A stretch of 64,000 nt of DNA from Flavobacteriaceae bacterium MAR_2009_75 (GTDB taxonomy: Bacteria; Bacteroidota; Bacteroidia; Flavobacteriales; Flavobacteriaceae): the NCBI GenBank assembly GCA_002813285.1, contig PHTZ01000001.1, positions 1,239,501 through 1,303,500 on the forward strand. Direction: 5' to 3'. The notes beneath the pieces are model-generated. The model searched no databases. It saw nothing but the letters and a program-made list of their open reading frames with translations, and had not been told where the DNA came from. Positions 34,973 to 43,976 of this stretch are shown in pieces. The position numbers and the translations under genes are program-made. Every line of letters starts with the position of its first letter. The stretch's first letter is position 1.

Positions 34973-36094
34973 TTATTTTTTGTTTGTAATGATATCAATC
35001 AATTCTTGGTTCGGGGTGCCGTCATCTGCCACGAGGCCAAAACTTCCGCTTTTGAAATTCCAATTGGCGTGACCTATTCCCGTTTCTTCAAACAGGGCCA
35101 TCATATCTTCATACCATGCCAAAGCCTCTTTTTTCGGCGCTTTCTCAATAATTCCGAATTCGCCACAGTATAGCGGTAAACCTAAGGATTTTGCTTTTTG
35201 AATCGGTTTTTGCCATAATTCTAGCAAGACCTCTTTATCAAATTTTACATTTACATATTGTTTTACCGAAGGTTTTACGTTTTCGGGCAGGGCATTGAAT
35301 TCTTTTTCGGTCAATAGAATGCCCGGATAATTTACAGGACCTTTGTAATCCTTTAGGTTCGTCCAACTCGCATTGTAATGGCTCAACAGAAAAGGTGTGT
35401 AAAAATGAAAACTCAGTAGAATGTTCTTATCATTCTCCGGCACTTTTAGCTCATCAAAAGTTTCGACTGATTGCCATCGATTAGATCCAATAACAATAGT
35501 TCGTTCTGGCTCAAGCTCACGAATGGCGGCAAAGGCATTTTTCAATAGTTTGTTCCATGATTCATGGTCATCGGCCACTGCTTCGTTCATTAATTCATAG
35601 GCCACAAGAGAATTTGGGTATTTGCTCAGAGCTTTGGACAAATCGCGCCACAAGTCAAAGAATTTTTCTTGTTCCCTGGCATCTGTCCACAAGGGTTTTT
35701 CTTTGGCGTTAAAATGATGAGACCTGAGAATATGTAGGTCTACTATAACCTTCAGATTGTATTCCTCGCACCATTTAATACAATTGTCCATCAGCTGAAA
35801 AGCATCTTCATGTCTTTCAACCTGATTATTCCACATTTGCTCTTCATCAATTGGCAACCTAATATGGTCAAATCCCATAGCTGCAATCGTTTTAATATCC
35901 TCTTTTGTAAAAAACCGCTCACGCTCCTCTCCTCTGCGACCACTTTGTGATAACCAATGCGCAATGTTGGTTCCTTTCTGAACGGTAAAATTTTCACTAT
36001 TTTTTTGCTCTAGGGACTGACCGTAAGAGACAGCCGCTACTAATAATATTATACTTAGTAATCCGTTTTTCATTATTTTTTTATATAGTTTCAT
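34973..36094 (-). CDS. Glycoside hydrolase family 5 (cellulase-like), exported
   Basis: From ATG 36094 this 373-residue enzyme starts MKLYKKIMKNGLLSIILLVA with a signal peptide ending near VSYGQ. The GH5 barrel begins GTNIAHWLSQ. The acid/base Glu lies in YELMNEAVADD near 168 and the nucleophile Glu in LYCGEFGI near 310. Other landmarks are HIRLPIDEEQMW, VIVDLHILRSHH and HANWNFKSGSFG. An upstream ATG at 36118 overlaps the stop of an older gene remnant (36105-36107), so I prefer the later start; ATG 36073 is also possible. GH5 covers endoglucanases, mannanases and others, and the subfamily is not clear to me. Not a lipoprotein, so periplasmic or secreted. Confidence 0.88.
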   Translation of the reverse strand: MKLYKKIMKNGLLSIILLVAAVSYGQSLEQKNSENFTVQKGTNIAHWLSQSGRRGEERERFFTKEDIKTIAAMGFDHIRLPIDEEQMWNNQVERHEDAFQLMDNCIKWCEEYNLKVIVDLHILRSHHFNAKEKPLWTDAREQEKFFDLWRDLSKALSKYPNSLVAYELMNEAVADDHESWNKLLKNAFAAIRELEPERTIVIGSNRWQSVETFDELKVPENDKNILLSFHFYTPFLLSHYNASWTNLKDYKGPVNYPGILLTEKEFNALPENVKPSVKQYVNVKFDKEVLLELWQKPIQKAKSLGLPLYCGEFGIIEKAPKKEALAWYEDMMALFEETGIGHANWNFKSGSFGLVADDGTPNQELIDIITNKK

Positions 36095-36104
36095 ATTATC
36101 AATA

Positions 36105-36265
36105 TTACCAATCTTCATTTTTCAATGCTTCTATAGTCGCAACCTCAGACATCATTTTTACTACTGCCATTGCACCAAACAGTTCTTTTTAAAACCATTA
36201 GGTTTCTGTTCTTGAGCGGAATAAAAGCTTGACTGGTGATGCCGGTAGTTCATAATCGAATTTAG
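36105..36265 (-). pseudogene. Degenerate C-terminal remnant, unidentified protein
   Basis: One minus-strand frame, interrupted by two stops, reads NFPKFDYELPASPVKLLFRS, then (after the stops) KELFGAMAVVKMMSEVATIE and ALKNEDW-stop. The residue pattern is protein-like through the whole space between the DUF1501 and GH5 genes, and the in-frame stops are single-base events. I cannot assign the family. It supports the view that this locus has lost genes. Confidence 0.45.
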
Positions 36266-36274
36266 GAAAATTAT

Positions 36275-37717
36275 TTAGGCGATCGGCTTACCGAATAAGT
36301 CAAGAATGGGTTTGCCATGGCCATCTGGAGTAGTATAAAATGGCCTACCTTCAATGGTATACTGTGTTTCAGGGTGAATACCCAAGGCGTGATATACCGA
36401 TTGATGTATTTGATCAATAACTACAGTATTTTCAATAGATGAACAAGGTCTTTCATCAGCTGTCTTTCCATAAACCAAGCCTTTTTCTACACCTCCACCC
36501 CATATAAGAATGGAGCTACCATCTGTAAAATGACGGTGCATTCCGTAGAACTTTTCATCTTCAATAATATCAGGTTGGTCTACTTGATCCTTGACCTTTT
36601 CACCGGGCCTACCTTCAAGAATTGCATCGCGACTAAATTCACTGGCCAATATAATCAAGGTTTTATCTAAATGCCCACTTTCATCCAAATCTTTTACAAG
36701 TTGGGCAATTGGCCGGTCAATCATTTCTTTCATCTTTTTGGCTCGTGTATGTCCGTTTTCGTGTGTATCCCATCCTAAGAAAGGCTCGTATTCCGTAGAA
36801 ACACTTATAAACCTACCCCCATTTTGAGCCAATCGCTTTGCCAATAAACATCCTAAACCGAACCTTCCTGTATTGTAAGTATCGTACACCTCTTTAGGTT
36901 CTTGGTGCAAATCAAAAACCTTTGCTTCGGGGGAGTTCAATAGGCGGTACGATTGCTCCATAGAGCGCATAAGTGATTCTTTTTGATAATCGCTACCTTC
37001 TTGCATGAACGAACTTTTGTTGGCCAACTCTTTATAAAGCTTATAGCGAGCCTCGAAACGCTTAAGGGACATTCCTTTTGGAGGCCGAACACTATCAAGA
37101 CCACCTGCCGGGTCGGGTATTAAAAAGGGACCAAATTCGGTGCCTAAAAATCCTGCGGAATGAAATGCTTTCAATTCTTCCGCCTCGCCTACAGTAAAAC
37201 GTTGCCCCATAGCAATAAAAGGAGGAATTACAGGATTGACCGGCCCTAATTCCTTTGCTATCCATGCTCCTATATGAGGCGCCTGAACCGATTGGGGCGG
37301 TTCATAGCATGTATGCCAATGATACTGGTGCCGAGTATGCAGAATATGACCCAAATCAGCCGACTTGTATGAGCGTATTATAGCTCCCTTATCCATTACA
37401 CTGGCCATAGATTCCAAACCCTTGGAAAAATGAAGTCCATCGACCGCCGTCGGTATTTTCGGAAAAGTACTTAGCACCCTCTTGCTCTCCACTCCTTTTT
37501 CATAGGGCACATATGCCTTGGGGTCAAAAGTTTCGGTGTGGGCCATACCACCTGCCATCCACAACAAAATTACGGTATCGGCTGTGGATGAAATTTGAGG
37601 TGTAGTTCTAGAGCATGAACTGAGAAAGCTCGATAACGGAATCGTAGTAGCTGAAGCTGCTAAACTTGCAGCAGTCATCTTTTTTATGAAATCTCTTCGG
37701 TGATTGGTCTCTTGCAT
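36275..37717 (-). CDS. DUF1501 protein, Tat-exported (sulfatase/phosphatase-like fold)
   Basis: This 480-residue protein starts with a twin-arginine signal (HRRDFIKKMTAASLAASATT). Family landmarks are LLWMAGGMAHTETFDPK, HTRHQYHWHTCYEPPQSVQA, VSTEYEPFLGWDTHENGHTR and LIILASEFSRD. DUF1501 proteins share the alkaline phosphatase/sulfatase fold but lack the FGly motif, and their reaction is unknown. They are nearly always encoded beside PSD1/DUF1549/DUF1553 cytochromes, as here (38 bases after that gene). That partnership is best known from Planctomycetes. In this operon it stands with three sulfatases. Confidence 0.9.
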   Translation of the reverse strand: MQETNHRRDFIKKMTAASLAASATTIPLSSFLSSCSRTTPQISSTADTVILLWMAGGMAHTETFDPKAYVPYEKGVESKRVLSTFPKIPTAVDGLHFSKGLESMASVMDKGAIIRSYKSADLGHILHTRHQYHWHTCYEPPQSVQAPHIGAWIAKELGPVNPVIPPFIAMGQRFTVGEAEELKAFHSAGFLGTEFGPFLIPDPAGGLDSVRPPKGMSLKRFEARYKLYKELANKSSFMQEGSDYQKESLMRSMEQSYRLLNSPEAKVFDLHQEPKEVYDTYNTGRFGLGCLLAKRLAQNGGRFISVSTEYEPFLGWDTHENGHTRAKKMKEMIDRPIAQLVKDLDESGHLDKTLIILASEFSRDAILEGRPGEKVKDQVDQPDIIEDEKFYGMHRHFTDGSSILIWGGGVEKGLVYGKTADERPCSSIENTVVIDQIHQSVYHALGIHPETQYTIEGRPFYTTPDGHGKPILDLFGKPIA

Positions 37718-37755
37718 TTTAACGTCTTACTACTGCTTTAGCAGCATATATTTGT

Positions 37756-40590
37756 CTAATTGATAAACTGAAATTCAGGAAGTATCAGGGTTGACCAAAA
37801 AACATCTTGCAAACCTTCTTTACTCGCATTCTCCCCTAAAATGCCCATCAACAATTCACTTTCTTCTTCGGAGGGATTTCTACCAAATGATTGTTGGTAC
37901 AGGTTGTCAACTATTTTCTGACTATCCTTTTCATACGCTTGCAGCCAGCGTTCGGCCCCTTCCTCTAGCACTCCGTTGAAAAATTCCCCATTTGTAAGCT
38001 CCAAAGCTTGTAATAAAGTAGCATTATCATCTCTCGTTGTAGCCACATTTTCGCGACTTGGCCTACCCAATGCTTTCATAAACGGATGTTGCTTTACCAA
38101 ACTTGCCCGTGCGAACTCCTCTCCTTTTTCATTGAAATTGAAATTGACCAATTTGCCCCAATTCGCTGTACCATAATTTCTCACTTCGTTCCATGAGGTA
38201 TCATCAAAATCAATAGATGTCCATTCCCCCTTGGGGATGTCGGCACTACTTTTCCATGTGGTATCGGAATCTATCTGTATCTCATTTTCAGTTTCAAACT
38301 TGATTTTCATTGAAAACAGTACTCCCGCCGGGTTGGCGATGGTTCCTTCATTTTCTCCTTCGATAGCGATCATATTTTTACCTGGTTTTAAAAACTGGGT
38401 CACATCATATTTACCAACCCTTTTCCAATCATTTCCGGAAGCAATTTTTTCATCATTTACATATAGCACATAGGAATGATCGACAGACAGTAAAGCAGTC
38501 GCTTCGGAAATAGCGCCATCCGACAAACTAAATGTTTTACGAAAATACCTTTTGCCAGGCTCGGGAAGCACGTCGCGGTCAAACTTTACCTCTCTATGCC
38601 ATACTCGTTGCGCTTTCAATTCAGCATGTGAAGGGTCATACTCCACCGTATGGTATACCGGAAATACAATTTGACTCACCGCGTCGGAAAACTGCTCGGC
38701 ACTCAAGCGTCTAACAATTGGCCCGTTAAAGACATAATCAGATTTTAAATCTTCTATCTTATCATACTTAGCCGCGCGCAGTTGATATGTTTTGGAAGTC
38801 ATGATCTGCTTGATCAAGTGTTTCAAATTATAACCTGATTCAATGAAATCTGCAGCAAGCCAATCCAGTAGTTCTCCATTCCATGGTTCATTATCCATTT
38901 CATCTAGAGGTTCAATAATACCTCGGCCCATCAGTCTTTGCCAAATTCTGTTGGTTATGGTTCGGTACAAGCGACCATTATCGGGCTGCACCATTACTTT
39001 CGCCAAGTTCAACAACCGTTCTTCTAGGCTTTCGCCCTCTACTTCGCCCAATTCAGGGTACAGAAAGTTAACCTCGGCCATTCTACCCAACGGTTTGTCG
39101 CAACGGTTCAATTCTAAAACCGAATCGGCAAATATGGAGGCAAAACCATAAGATTGCTCCAACGTAAGATTACTCACAAAACTATTATGGCAAGAGGCGC
39201 ATTTTACATTTACACCCATTAAAGATTGACCTATATTTTGAGCGGCCTGCATTTCGGTACGTTGACTGGCGTTGACCACACCTCGCCATTCAATGCCTTT
39301 GATAAAGCCTTCGGAAGCCTCAGACGGATTTACCAATTCACTTACCATTTGGTCATAACCCTTATTTGTAAGTAGCGAATTATAAAGCCAGTCGGTAATC
39401 TGCTTTCTTCCCCCTGTAATAAAACCTGTTCCACTATAGTCATTGCGCAATAAATCATTCCAAAAACTGATCCAATGCTGCGTGTAATTGTGTTTATCGT
39501 TCAAAAGGGAATCGATTAGGGCCTCCCTTTTATTAGAATCGGAATCATTTACAAACTTTTCAATCTGTTGGGTTGATGGCAGCAACCCGACAATATCTAG
39601 GTACGCCCTGCGAACAAATAGGTGGTCATTAACTTCCTGGGGCCATTCTGCGCCCTTTTCCTCAAAATACGAGTCAACCAATTTGTCTATTGGATGGGAT
39701 TGTACGGAAGTTGGCAATGAAGGCATGTTCAATGCCAATTCGGCCTCAGGAAAAACTTTTAATGTTTGGTCTGACCAATGGGCTCCGTTCTTGATCCATA
39801 TTTCAACCAATTTGATTTCACTGGATTTTAAGACTTTTCCCTTTTTTGGCATTACCTCATCATGATTGGGAGACAATGTAATTCTCCGGAAAAGTTCACT
39901 TTCTTCCGGTTTGCCAGCCACTACCGATAAGCCGGATTCGCCACCTGCAAAAACCCCCTCTTTACTATCCAAAACCAAACCGCCCTTCTGTTTGTTCTGG
40001 CTGTGGCATTGATAGCAGTTATGGGCAAAAATGGCCCTTACCTCTAAATTTAAACGGTCTTGCTGCGCGGTATCCAACGAATCTACCTGCTTGAGTTCGG
40101 CCAATAAAGCGACCCCTTTACTATCGTCATAACCTTCATCACTACCGGGCAAAACACCTGTTAAAAAGTCTTCCCCATGGGTGAGGTTGGCACCTAGATG
40201 CCCTGTGATGGTCAGTAAAATGACCGTGGTCATCAAAACGCCTCTATATAGGCAAAAATCTTTGATTTTTCCTTGAAGAGTTCGTTGTAGTAAAATTGAT
40301 GCGGCGATGGCAAAAACAGCTGTCGCTATACCTACATATTGATGGTTATCAACCAAATCTCCGCTATAGTCATCCTGAGATTTCAAGAGCCACCCGAAGA
40401 GTGTAGATAAAATAGCCGAAATGGCACCGATAATGACCATCCAACGAATACCTTCACGAAGTTCCTTTCGTTTTCCATTGAGCGTCAAAAGCTCCATGAA
40501 AAGAGCAACTACTAGCAGCCCAATGGGAAAATGAACCATTAGGGGGTGTAGTCTACCGAGAAATTGAAGTATCCAGTTAAAATCCTCCAT
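37756..40590 (-). CDS. PSD1 and planctomycete-type cytochrome c domain protein (DUF1549/DUF1553)
   Basis: This 944-residue protein has an N-terminal membrane module of about four helices (MVHFPIGLLVVALFMELL, DUF2231-like). A PSCyt1 domain follows, with a heme c site CYQCH near residue 191 (FAHNCYQCHSQNKQKGGLVL). DUF1549 comes next, with a second CxxCH (KCASCHNSF, near 463), then DUF1553 (LYRTITNRIWQRLMGRGIIE). A sugar-binding-like beta domain is inserted near residues 660-790. It is likely anchored in the inner membrane and carries electrons for an oxidation done with the DUF1501 partner; that link is inference from constant pairing. First gene of the pair, 104 bases after a sulfatase gene. 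Confidence 0.9.
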   Translation of the reverse strand: MEDFNWILQFLGRLHPLMVHFPIGLLVVALFMELLTLNGKRKELREGIRWMVIIGAISAILSTLFGWLLKSQDDYSGDLVDNHQYVGIATAVFAIAASILLQRTLQGKIKDFCLYRGVLMTTVILLTITGHLGANLTHGEDFLTGVLPGSDEGYDDSKGVALLAELKQVDSLDTAQQDRLNLEVRAIFAHNCYQCHSQNKQKGGLVLDSKEGVFAGGESGLSVVAGKPEESELFRRITLSPNHDEVMPKKGKVLKSSEIKLVEIWIKNGAHWSDQTLKVFPEAELALNMPSLPTSVQSHPIDKLVDSYFEEKGAEWPQEVNDHLFVRRAYLDIVGLLPSTQQIEKFVNDSDSNKREALIDSLLNDKHNYTQHWISFWNDLLRNDYSGTGFITGGRKQITDWLYNSLLTNKGYDQMVSELVNPSEASEGFIKGIEWRGVVNASQRTEMQAAQNIGQSLMGVNVKCASCHNSFVSNLTLEQSYGFASIFADSVLELNRCDKPLGRMAEVNFLYPELGEVEGESLEERLLNLAKVMVQPDNGRLYRTITNRIWQRLMGRGIIEPLDEMDNEPWNGELLDWLAADFIESGYNLKHLIKQIMTSKTYQLRAAKYDKIEDLKSDYVFNGPIVRRLSAEQFSDAVSQIVFPVYHTVEYDPSHAELKAQRVWHREVKFDRDVLPEPGKRYFRKTFSLSDGAISEATALLSVDHSYVLYVNDEKIASGNDWKRVGKYDVTQFLKPGKNMIAIEGENEGTIANPAGVLFSMKIKFETENEIQIDSDTTWKSSADIPKGEWTSIDFDDTSWNEVRNYGTANWGKLVNFNFNEKGEEFARASLVKQHPFMKALGRPSRENVATTRDDNATLLQALELTNGEFFNGVLEEGAERWLQAYEKDSQKIVDNLYQQSFGRNPSEEESELLMGILGENASKEGLQDVFWSTLILPEFQFIN

Positions 40591-40694
40591 CTTTTGATTA
40601 TAAAGTAATTCGATTAATTATGATAATATTAATTAAAATCGAGTTGCTTATCGCTGGTTCAGACCATAATATCTCGTAAACTATAACTATTTAA

Positions 40695-42131
40695 CTAATG
40701 GGTATAAGGTACAGTACCGGTTTCGTCAACAGGGTAACCCCACTTTTGAATATATTCCATCCCCGGTAGAAATTTATCACCCGTTTCTTCTAAACGCCTA
40801 GAAAGCTGTATATCTAAATCATCTTGAATCGAACTATATGCCGGTTTCCCAACAAGATTGTTAAGCTGATAAGGATCATTTTTATTATCGAAAAGCAACC
40901 ATGGCCCTTCTAAATCTTTGGCATACGTATATCTTTTCGTCTTTAGCGCCCTATACTCCCTACCCCCGTGTTGTGGCTTATTCCATTGACCGAAGGGCTG
41001 TATGCAAGTAAGAAGGGTCGATTCCCCTATTTCCGCTTTGCCCTCCATATATGGTCTATAGTTTATTCCTTCTACCGTTTTTGGAATAGAAATATCGCAA
41101 AGTGCCAAAATAGTCGGCATAATATCTTCCGAATTCATCAGTGAATCTCGATCACCTTCAGAAATTTTAAGCTGTTCCGGAATGCGGAACAACATTGGAA
41201 CCCGTGCAGACTCTTCATAGGGTTGTTGCTTTTTGTATGCACCATGGGAACCCAATAAATCCCCATGGTCAGAGGTGAAGACTATTATGGTATTATCGTA
41301 GTTGCCGGAGTCTTTTAGGTTTTTAATCAACTTGCCTATCATATCGTCGATTGCGGCAATATGGGCGTAATAGCCGGCTAAATCTTTTTTAGCCTTTGCT
41401 TTGAGACTATCCGGGACATTTTTACGTAATTGAATCTTATCTGGGTCAAATCGATTTCTATATTCCTCCGGTGCAGTATGGTACGGGGCATGAGGCGTGC
41501 CATAAGAAAGAATCATCATAAAAGGATTGTTGGAAGATTTTCTTTCTGTAATATAATCGATGGCCGCATCGGTTTGTTCAAAGGTATCGTACCCCTCCCA
41601 AGTTTTTTGCTTAGGATCTTCGTTGTCATAATAAACCGAATTATTGTAATTATGGGTACATTCATTGCCCTTCCAAAATTGAAACCCCTGCCTTCTTTGT
41701 CCCGGAGTAACATTTTGTAGCCTTCCGTGGCCATCAAGATGCCATTTACCAATATAACCTGTATCGTAGCCTGCTTTGTTGAACACCTTGGCTATTGTAA
41801 GGGCGTTTGTATCCAATTGTACATCGTTCATGAACACCCCATGGGTCAAGGGACGCTGCCCTGTTAATAGCGAAGCCCTAAAAGGTGAACAAACCGGCAT
41901 TCCGGATACCGCATTTTCAAAATTCACACTTGTAGCTGCCAATTCATCTAGATTGGGAGTGCTAACATTAGGATCTCCTGCATAGCCCGTAGCTTGCGCC
42001 CGCCATTGATCGGTTAATATGATCAAAACATTAGGCTTGATGGTCGACTCATCATCTTGATTCCTTTTGATACTGCCGGCACCAAGAAGTATTAAACTCA
42101 CCGCAAAAATAAAATAGGTTCTCTTCATCAT
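40695..42131 (-). CDS. Sulfatase (formylglycine type), first copy
   Basis: This 478-residue S1-type sulfatase has an N-terminal hydrophobic signal (YFIFAVSLILLGAGS). Metal ligands are in NVLIILTDQWRAQ. The formylglycine site is Cys81 in PVCSPFRASLLTGQ (CxPxR). Other landmarks are YIGKWHLDG, VFTSDHGDLLGSHG and KKQQPYEES. It removes sulfate esters from a carbohydrate in the periplasm once a maturase converts Cys81; no maturase gene is in the window. A broken sulfatase tail lies just upstream (42153-42272), so a paralogue once preceded it. Regiospecificity not readable. Confidence 0.93.
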   Translation of the reverse strand: MMKRTYFIFAVSLILLGAGSIKRNQDDESTIKPNVLIILTDQWRAQATGYAGDPNVSTPNLDELAATSVNFENAVSGMPVCSPFRASLLTGQRPLTHGVFMNDVQLDTNALTIAKVFNKAGYDTGYIGKWHLDGHGRLQNVTPGQRRQGFQFWKGNECTHNYNNSVYYDNEDPKQKTWEGYDTFEQTDAAIDYITERKSSNNPFMMILSYGTPHAPYHTAPEEYRNRFDPDKIQLRKNVPDSLKAKAKKDLAGYYAHIAAIDDMIGKLIKNLKDSGNYDNTIIVFTSDHGDLLGSHGAYKKQQPYEESARVPMLFRIPEQLKISEGDRDSLMNSEDIMPTILALCDISIPKTVEGINYRPYMEGKAEIGESTLLTCIQPFGQWNKPQHGGREYRALKTKRYTYAKDLEGPWLLFDNKNDPYQLNNLVGKPAYSSIQDDLDIQLSRRLEETGDKFLPGMEYIQKWGYPVDETGTVPYTH

Positions 42132-42152
42132 TAGCAGCTGTTTATTTTACGA

Positions 42153-42272
42153 TTATTTACTATAAGATTCTTCAATTTTACGTTTTAACTCTTCAGCTAC
42201 CGAAATATTATCAGCGGCCAAGTTTGTTGGTTCATATAGGGCTTCGTAAATATTGCATAACCCTATTTTTCG
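42153..42272 (-). pseudogene. C-terminal remnant of another sulfatase-like gene
   Basis: The minus-strand frame from 42272 to the TAA at 42153-42155 reads LCNIYEALYEPTNLAADNIS, then VAEELKRKIEESYSK. It follows the pattern seen at sulfatase ends (L/IY-x-x-x-x-x-P-T/E-N-L-A, then a charged helix). Upstream in frame there are stop codons and no sulfatase core. It sits in the 269-base gap between two intact sulfatase genes, a likely scar of a lost third neighbour or of recombination between paralogues. Confidence 0.45.
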
Positions 42273-42400
42273 TTAGGCTTATTCTGAAGGTTTAGAACGA
42301 TTAATTTAAGGGGTTGACATCACCAAACTTTCTTCTAAAAAACAGTTTATTTGGTCACTTTGCACCAGCAGCGTTATAGAACTGAAAATGTCCGTCTCAA

Positions 42401-43933
42401 TTATTTATAATTAAAATCTCTTAGGGACAACTTATCACCCATTTTTTCTTGCAACTTAATCAGATTCACAAACATTGATTCCACTTTCTCTGAATACTCC
42501 TCACGCTCCGACAAATTGTTCATCTCATCAGGGTCATTTTCCATGTCGAATAACAGCACCTTACCTATTTTCGGGTAGACCAAAAGTTTGAATCCGTCTT
42601 TACGAATCATTCGCTGCACATCAATATAAGCACCGTATATACCGTCATAATGACTTTGCTCCCGTTTCCCTTCAATAATATCCATAAAACTATTGAATTG
42701 CACATAATCTGGCTTGTCAATATTTGCTAATTCTAGCGTAGTGGCCATTATATCCTGCAAATAGACATCTTGGTTTAAGAGCTTTCCTTTTGGTATACCA
42801 GGACCAACTACCATCAGGGGTATCCGAACACTATGATCAAACATACTTTGTTTTCCGATCAGCCCATGATGCCCTACGGAAAGTCCGTGGTCCGCACCAA
42901 AAAAAATATATGTATTATCCATTTTTCCGCTTGCTTCCAAAGCATCCAGAACTTCACCAATCTGTTCGTCCATATGACTCAAAAGGGCATAGTATTCTTG
43001 ACGGTGCACCTTAACGGCATATTCAGTTCTAGGGAACGGAGCTAAAGCCTCGTCCCTTAAACCTGGCTGATTACCCATATCATCTTTCCAAGGATACTCT
43101 GGCATAAAGTTTTCTGGAACCTTTATATCCTCCAAAGGATACATATCTAAAAACCGTTGCGGAGCCTGCCTTGGATCATGAGTAGCATTAAAAGCCAAAT
43201 ACATAAAGAAAGGAGCCTCTTTTTGCTGCGCCGTTTCAATAAAAGATAGCGCATCGTCGCGTACTACCTCACTCCAATGCGTGCCCCCTTCCCAAAAACC
43301 ACCTTGCAAGGTATCGGTAGGCGACCACTCCGTATCATCCGGCCCCGTAGGACGGCCATAGCCTAGGGGCATATAATCGTTCCAATCTTTCATGTCGCCA
43401 GATTCTTCTTTCCACTTTTTTATGGAAGCACCTAATTGATTCCCGTGGTCTCGAGGCATTCCTGGCCGTATGTGACGTGCATCATTAAAGATAGTACCGG
43501 CTGGAGCCCGAACATGCCATTTGCCAGTCATATAGGTATCGTAGCCCTGCTTCTCCAACAATCTACTCCAAGTTTGATTTAATGCTGTGGTATCTCCTTT
43601 TGCCCATGCAGTATTTTTTTCTTGTGCATTCCAAATATAAGAACCTGAAATTATCATAGCTCGTGAAGCAACACAGATTGCACCATTCCACCCTCCCATG
43701 TTATAGGCATGTGTAAACGAGGTACCTCCATTTACCAATCGGTCTAAATTAGGTGTATAAACCTCATCAAAACCTAGTGCCTTGATACTTTCAAAAGTCT
43801 GATCATCCGCAAATAAAAAAACAAAATTGGGCTTATCCACTTCCTTATTCCCGTGCTCAGAATTGGATGGCTTAGAAGAAGCAACCAGTAGCATTAGCAG
43901 AATTGGAAACACATATAATATTTTCATAATCAT
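42401..43933 (-). CDS. Sulfatase (formylglycine type, CxAxR variant), second copy
   Basis: This 510-residue sulfatase has signal ILYVFPILLMLLVASS and metal ligands in FVFLFADDQTFESIK. The formylglycine site is Cys87 in GAICVASRAMIISG. The third position is Ala instead of Pro, an accepted CxAxR variant. Further landmarks are YMTGKWHVRAP, FFGADHGLSVGHHGLIGKQS and EMNNLSEREEYSEK. It differs clearly from both neighbours, so the three sulfatases likely remove sulfate at different positions. Starts at 43933 or 43927 are equivalent. It follows the third sulfatase gene by 43 bases. Confidence 0.93.
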   Translation of the reverse strand: MIMKILYVFPILLMLLVASSKPSNSEHGNKEVDKPNFVFLFADDQTFESIKALGFDEVYTPNLDRLVNGGTSFTHAYNMGGWNGAICVASRAMIISGSYIWNAQEKNTAWAKGDTTALNQTWSRLLEKQGYDTYMTGKWHVRAPAGTIFNDARHIRPGMPRDHGNQLGASIKKWKEESGDMKDWNDYMPLGYGRPTGPDDTEWSPTDTLQGGFWEGGTHWSEVVRDDALSFIETAQQKEAPFFMYLAFNATHDPRQAPQRFLDMYPLEDIKVPENFMPEYPWKDDMGNQPGLRDEALAPFPRTEYAVKVHRQEYYALLSHMDEQIGEVLDALEASGKMDNTYIFFGADHGLSVGHHGLIGKQSMFDHSVRIPLMVVGPGIPKGKLLNQDVYLQDIMATTLELANIDKPDYVQFNSFMDIIEGKREQSHYDGIYGAYIDVQRMIRKDGFKLLVYPKIGKVLLFDMENDPDEMNNLSEREEYSEKVESMFVNLIKLQEKMGDKLSLRDFNYK

Positions 43934-43976
43934 TTAAAATTTAAGTATACCCGCACGGGGTTCAACAAGACCTTTA

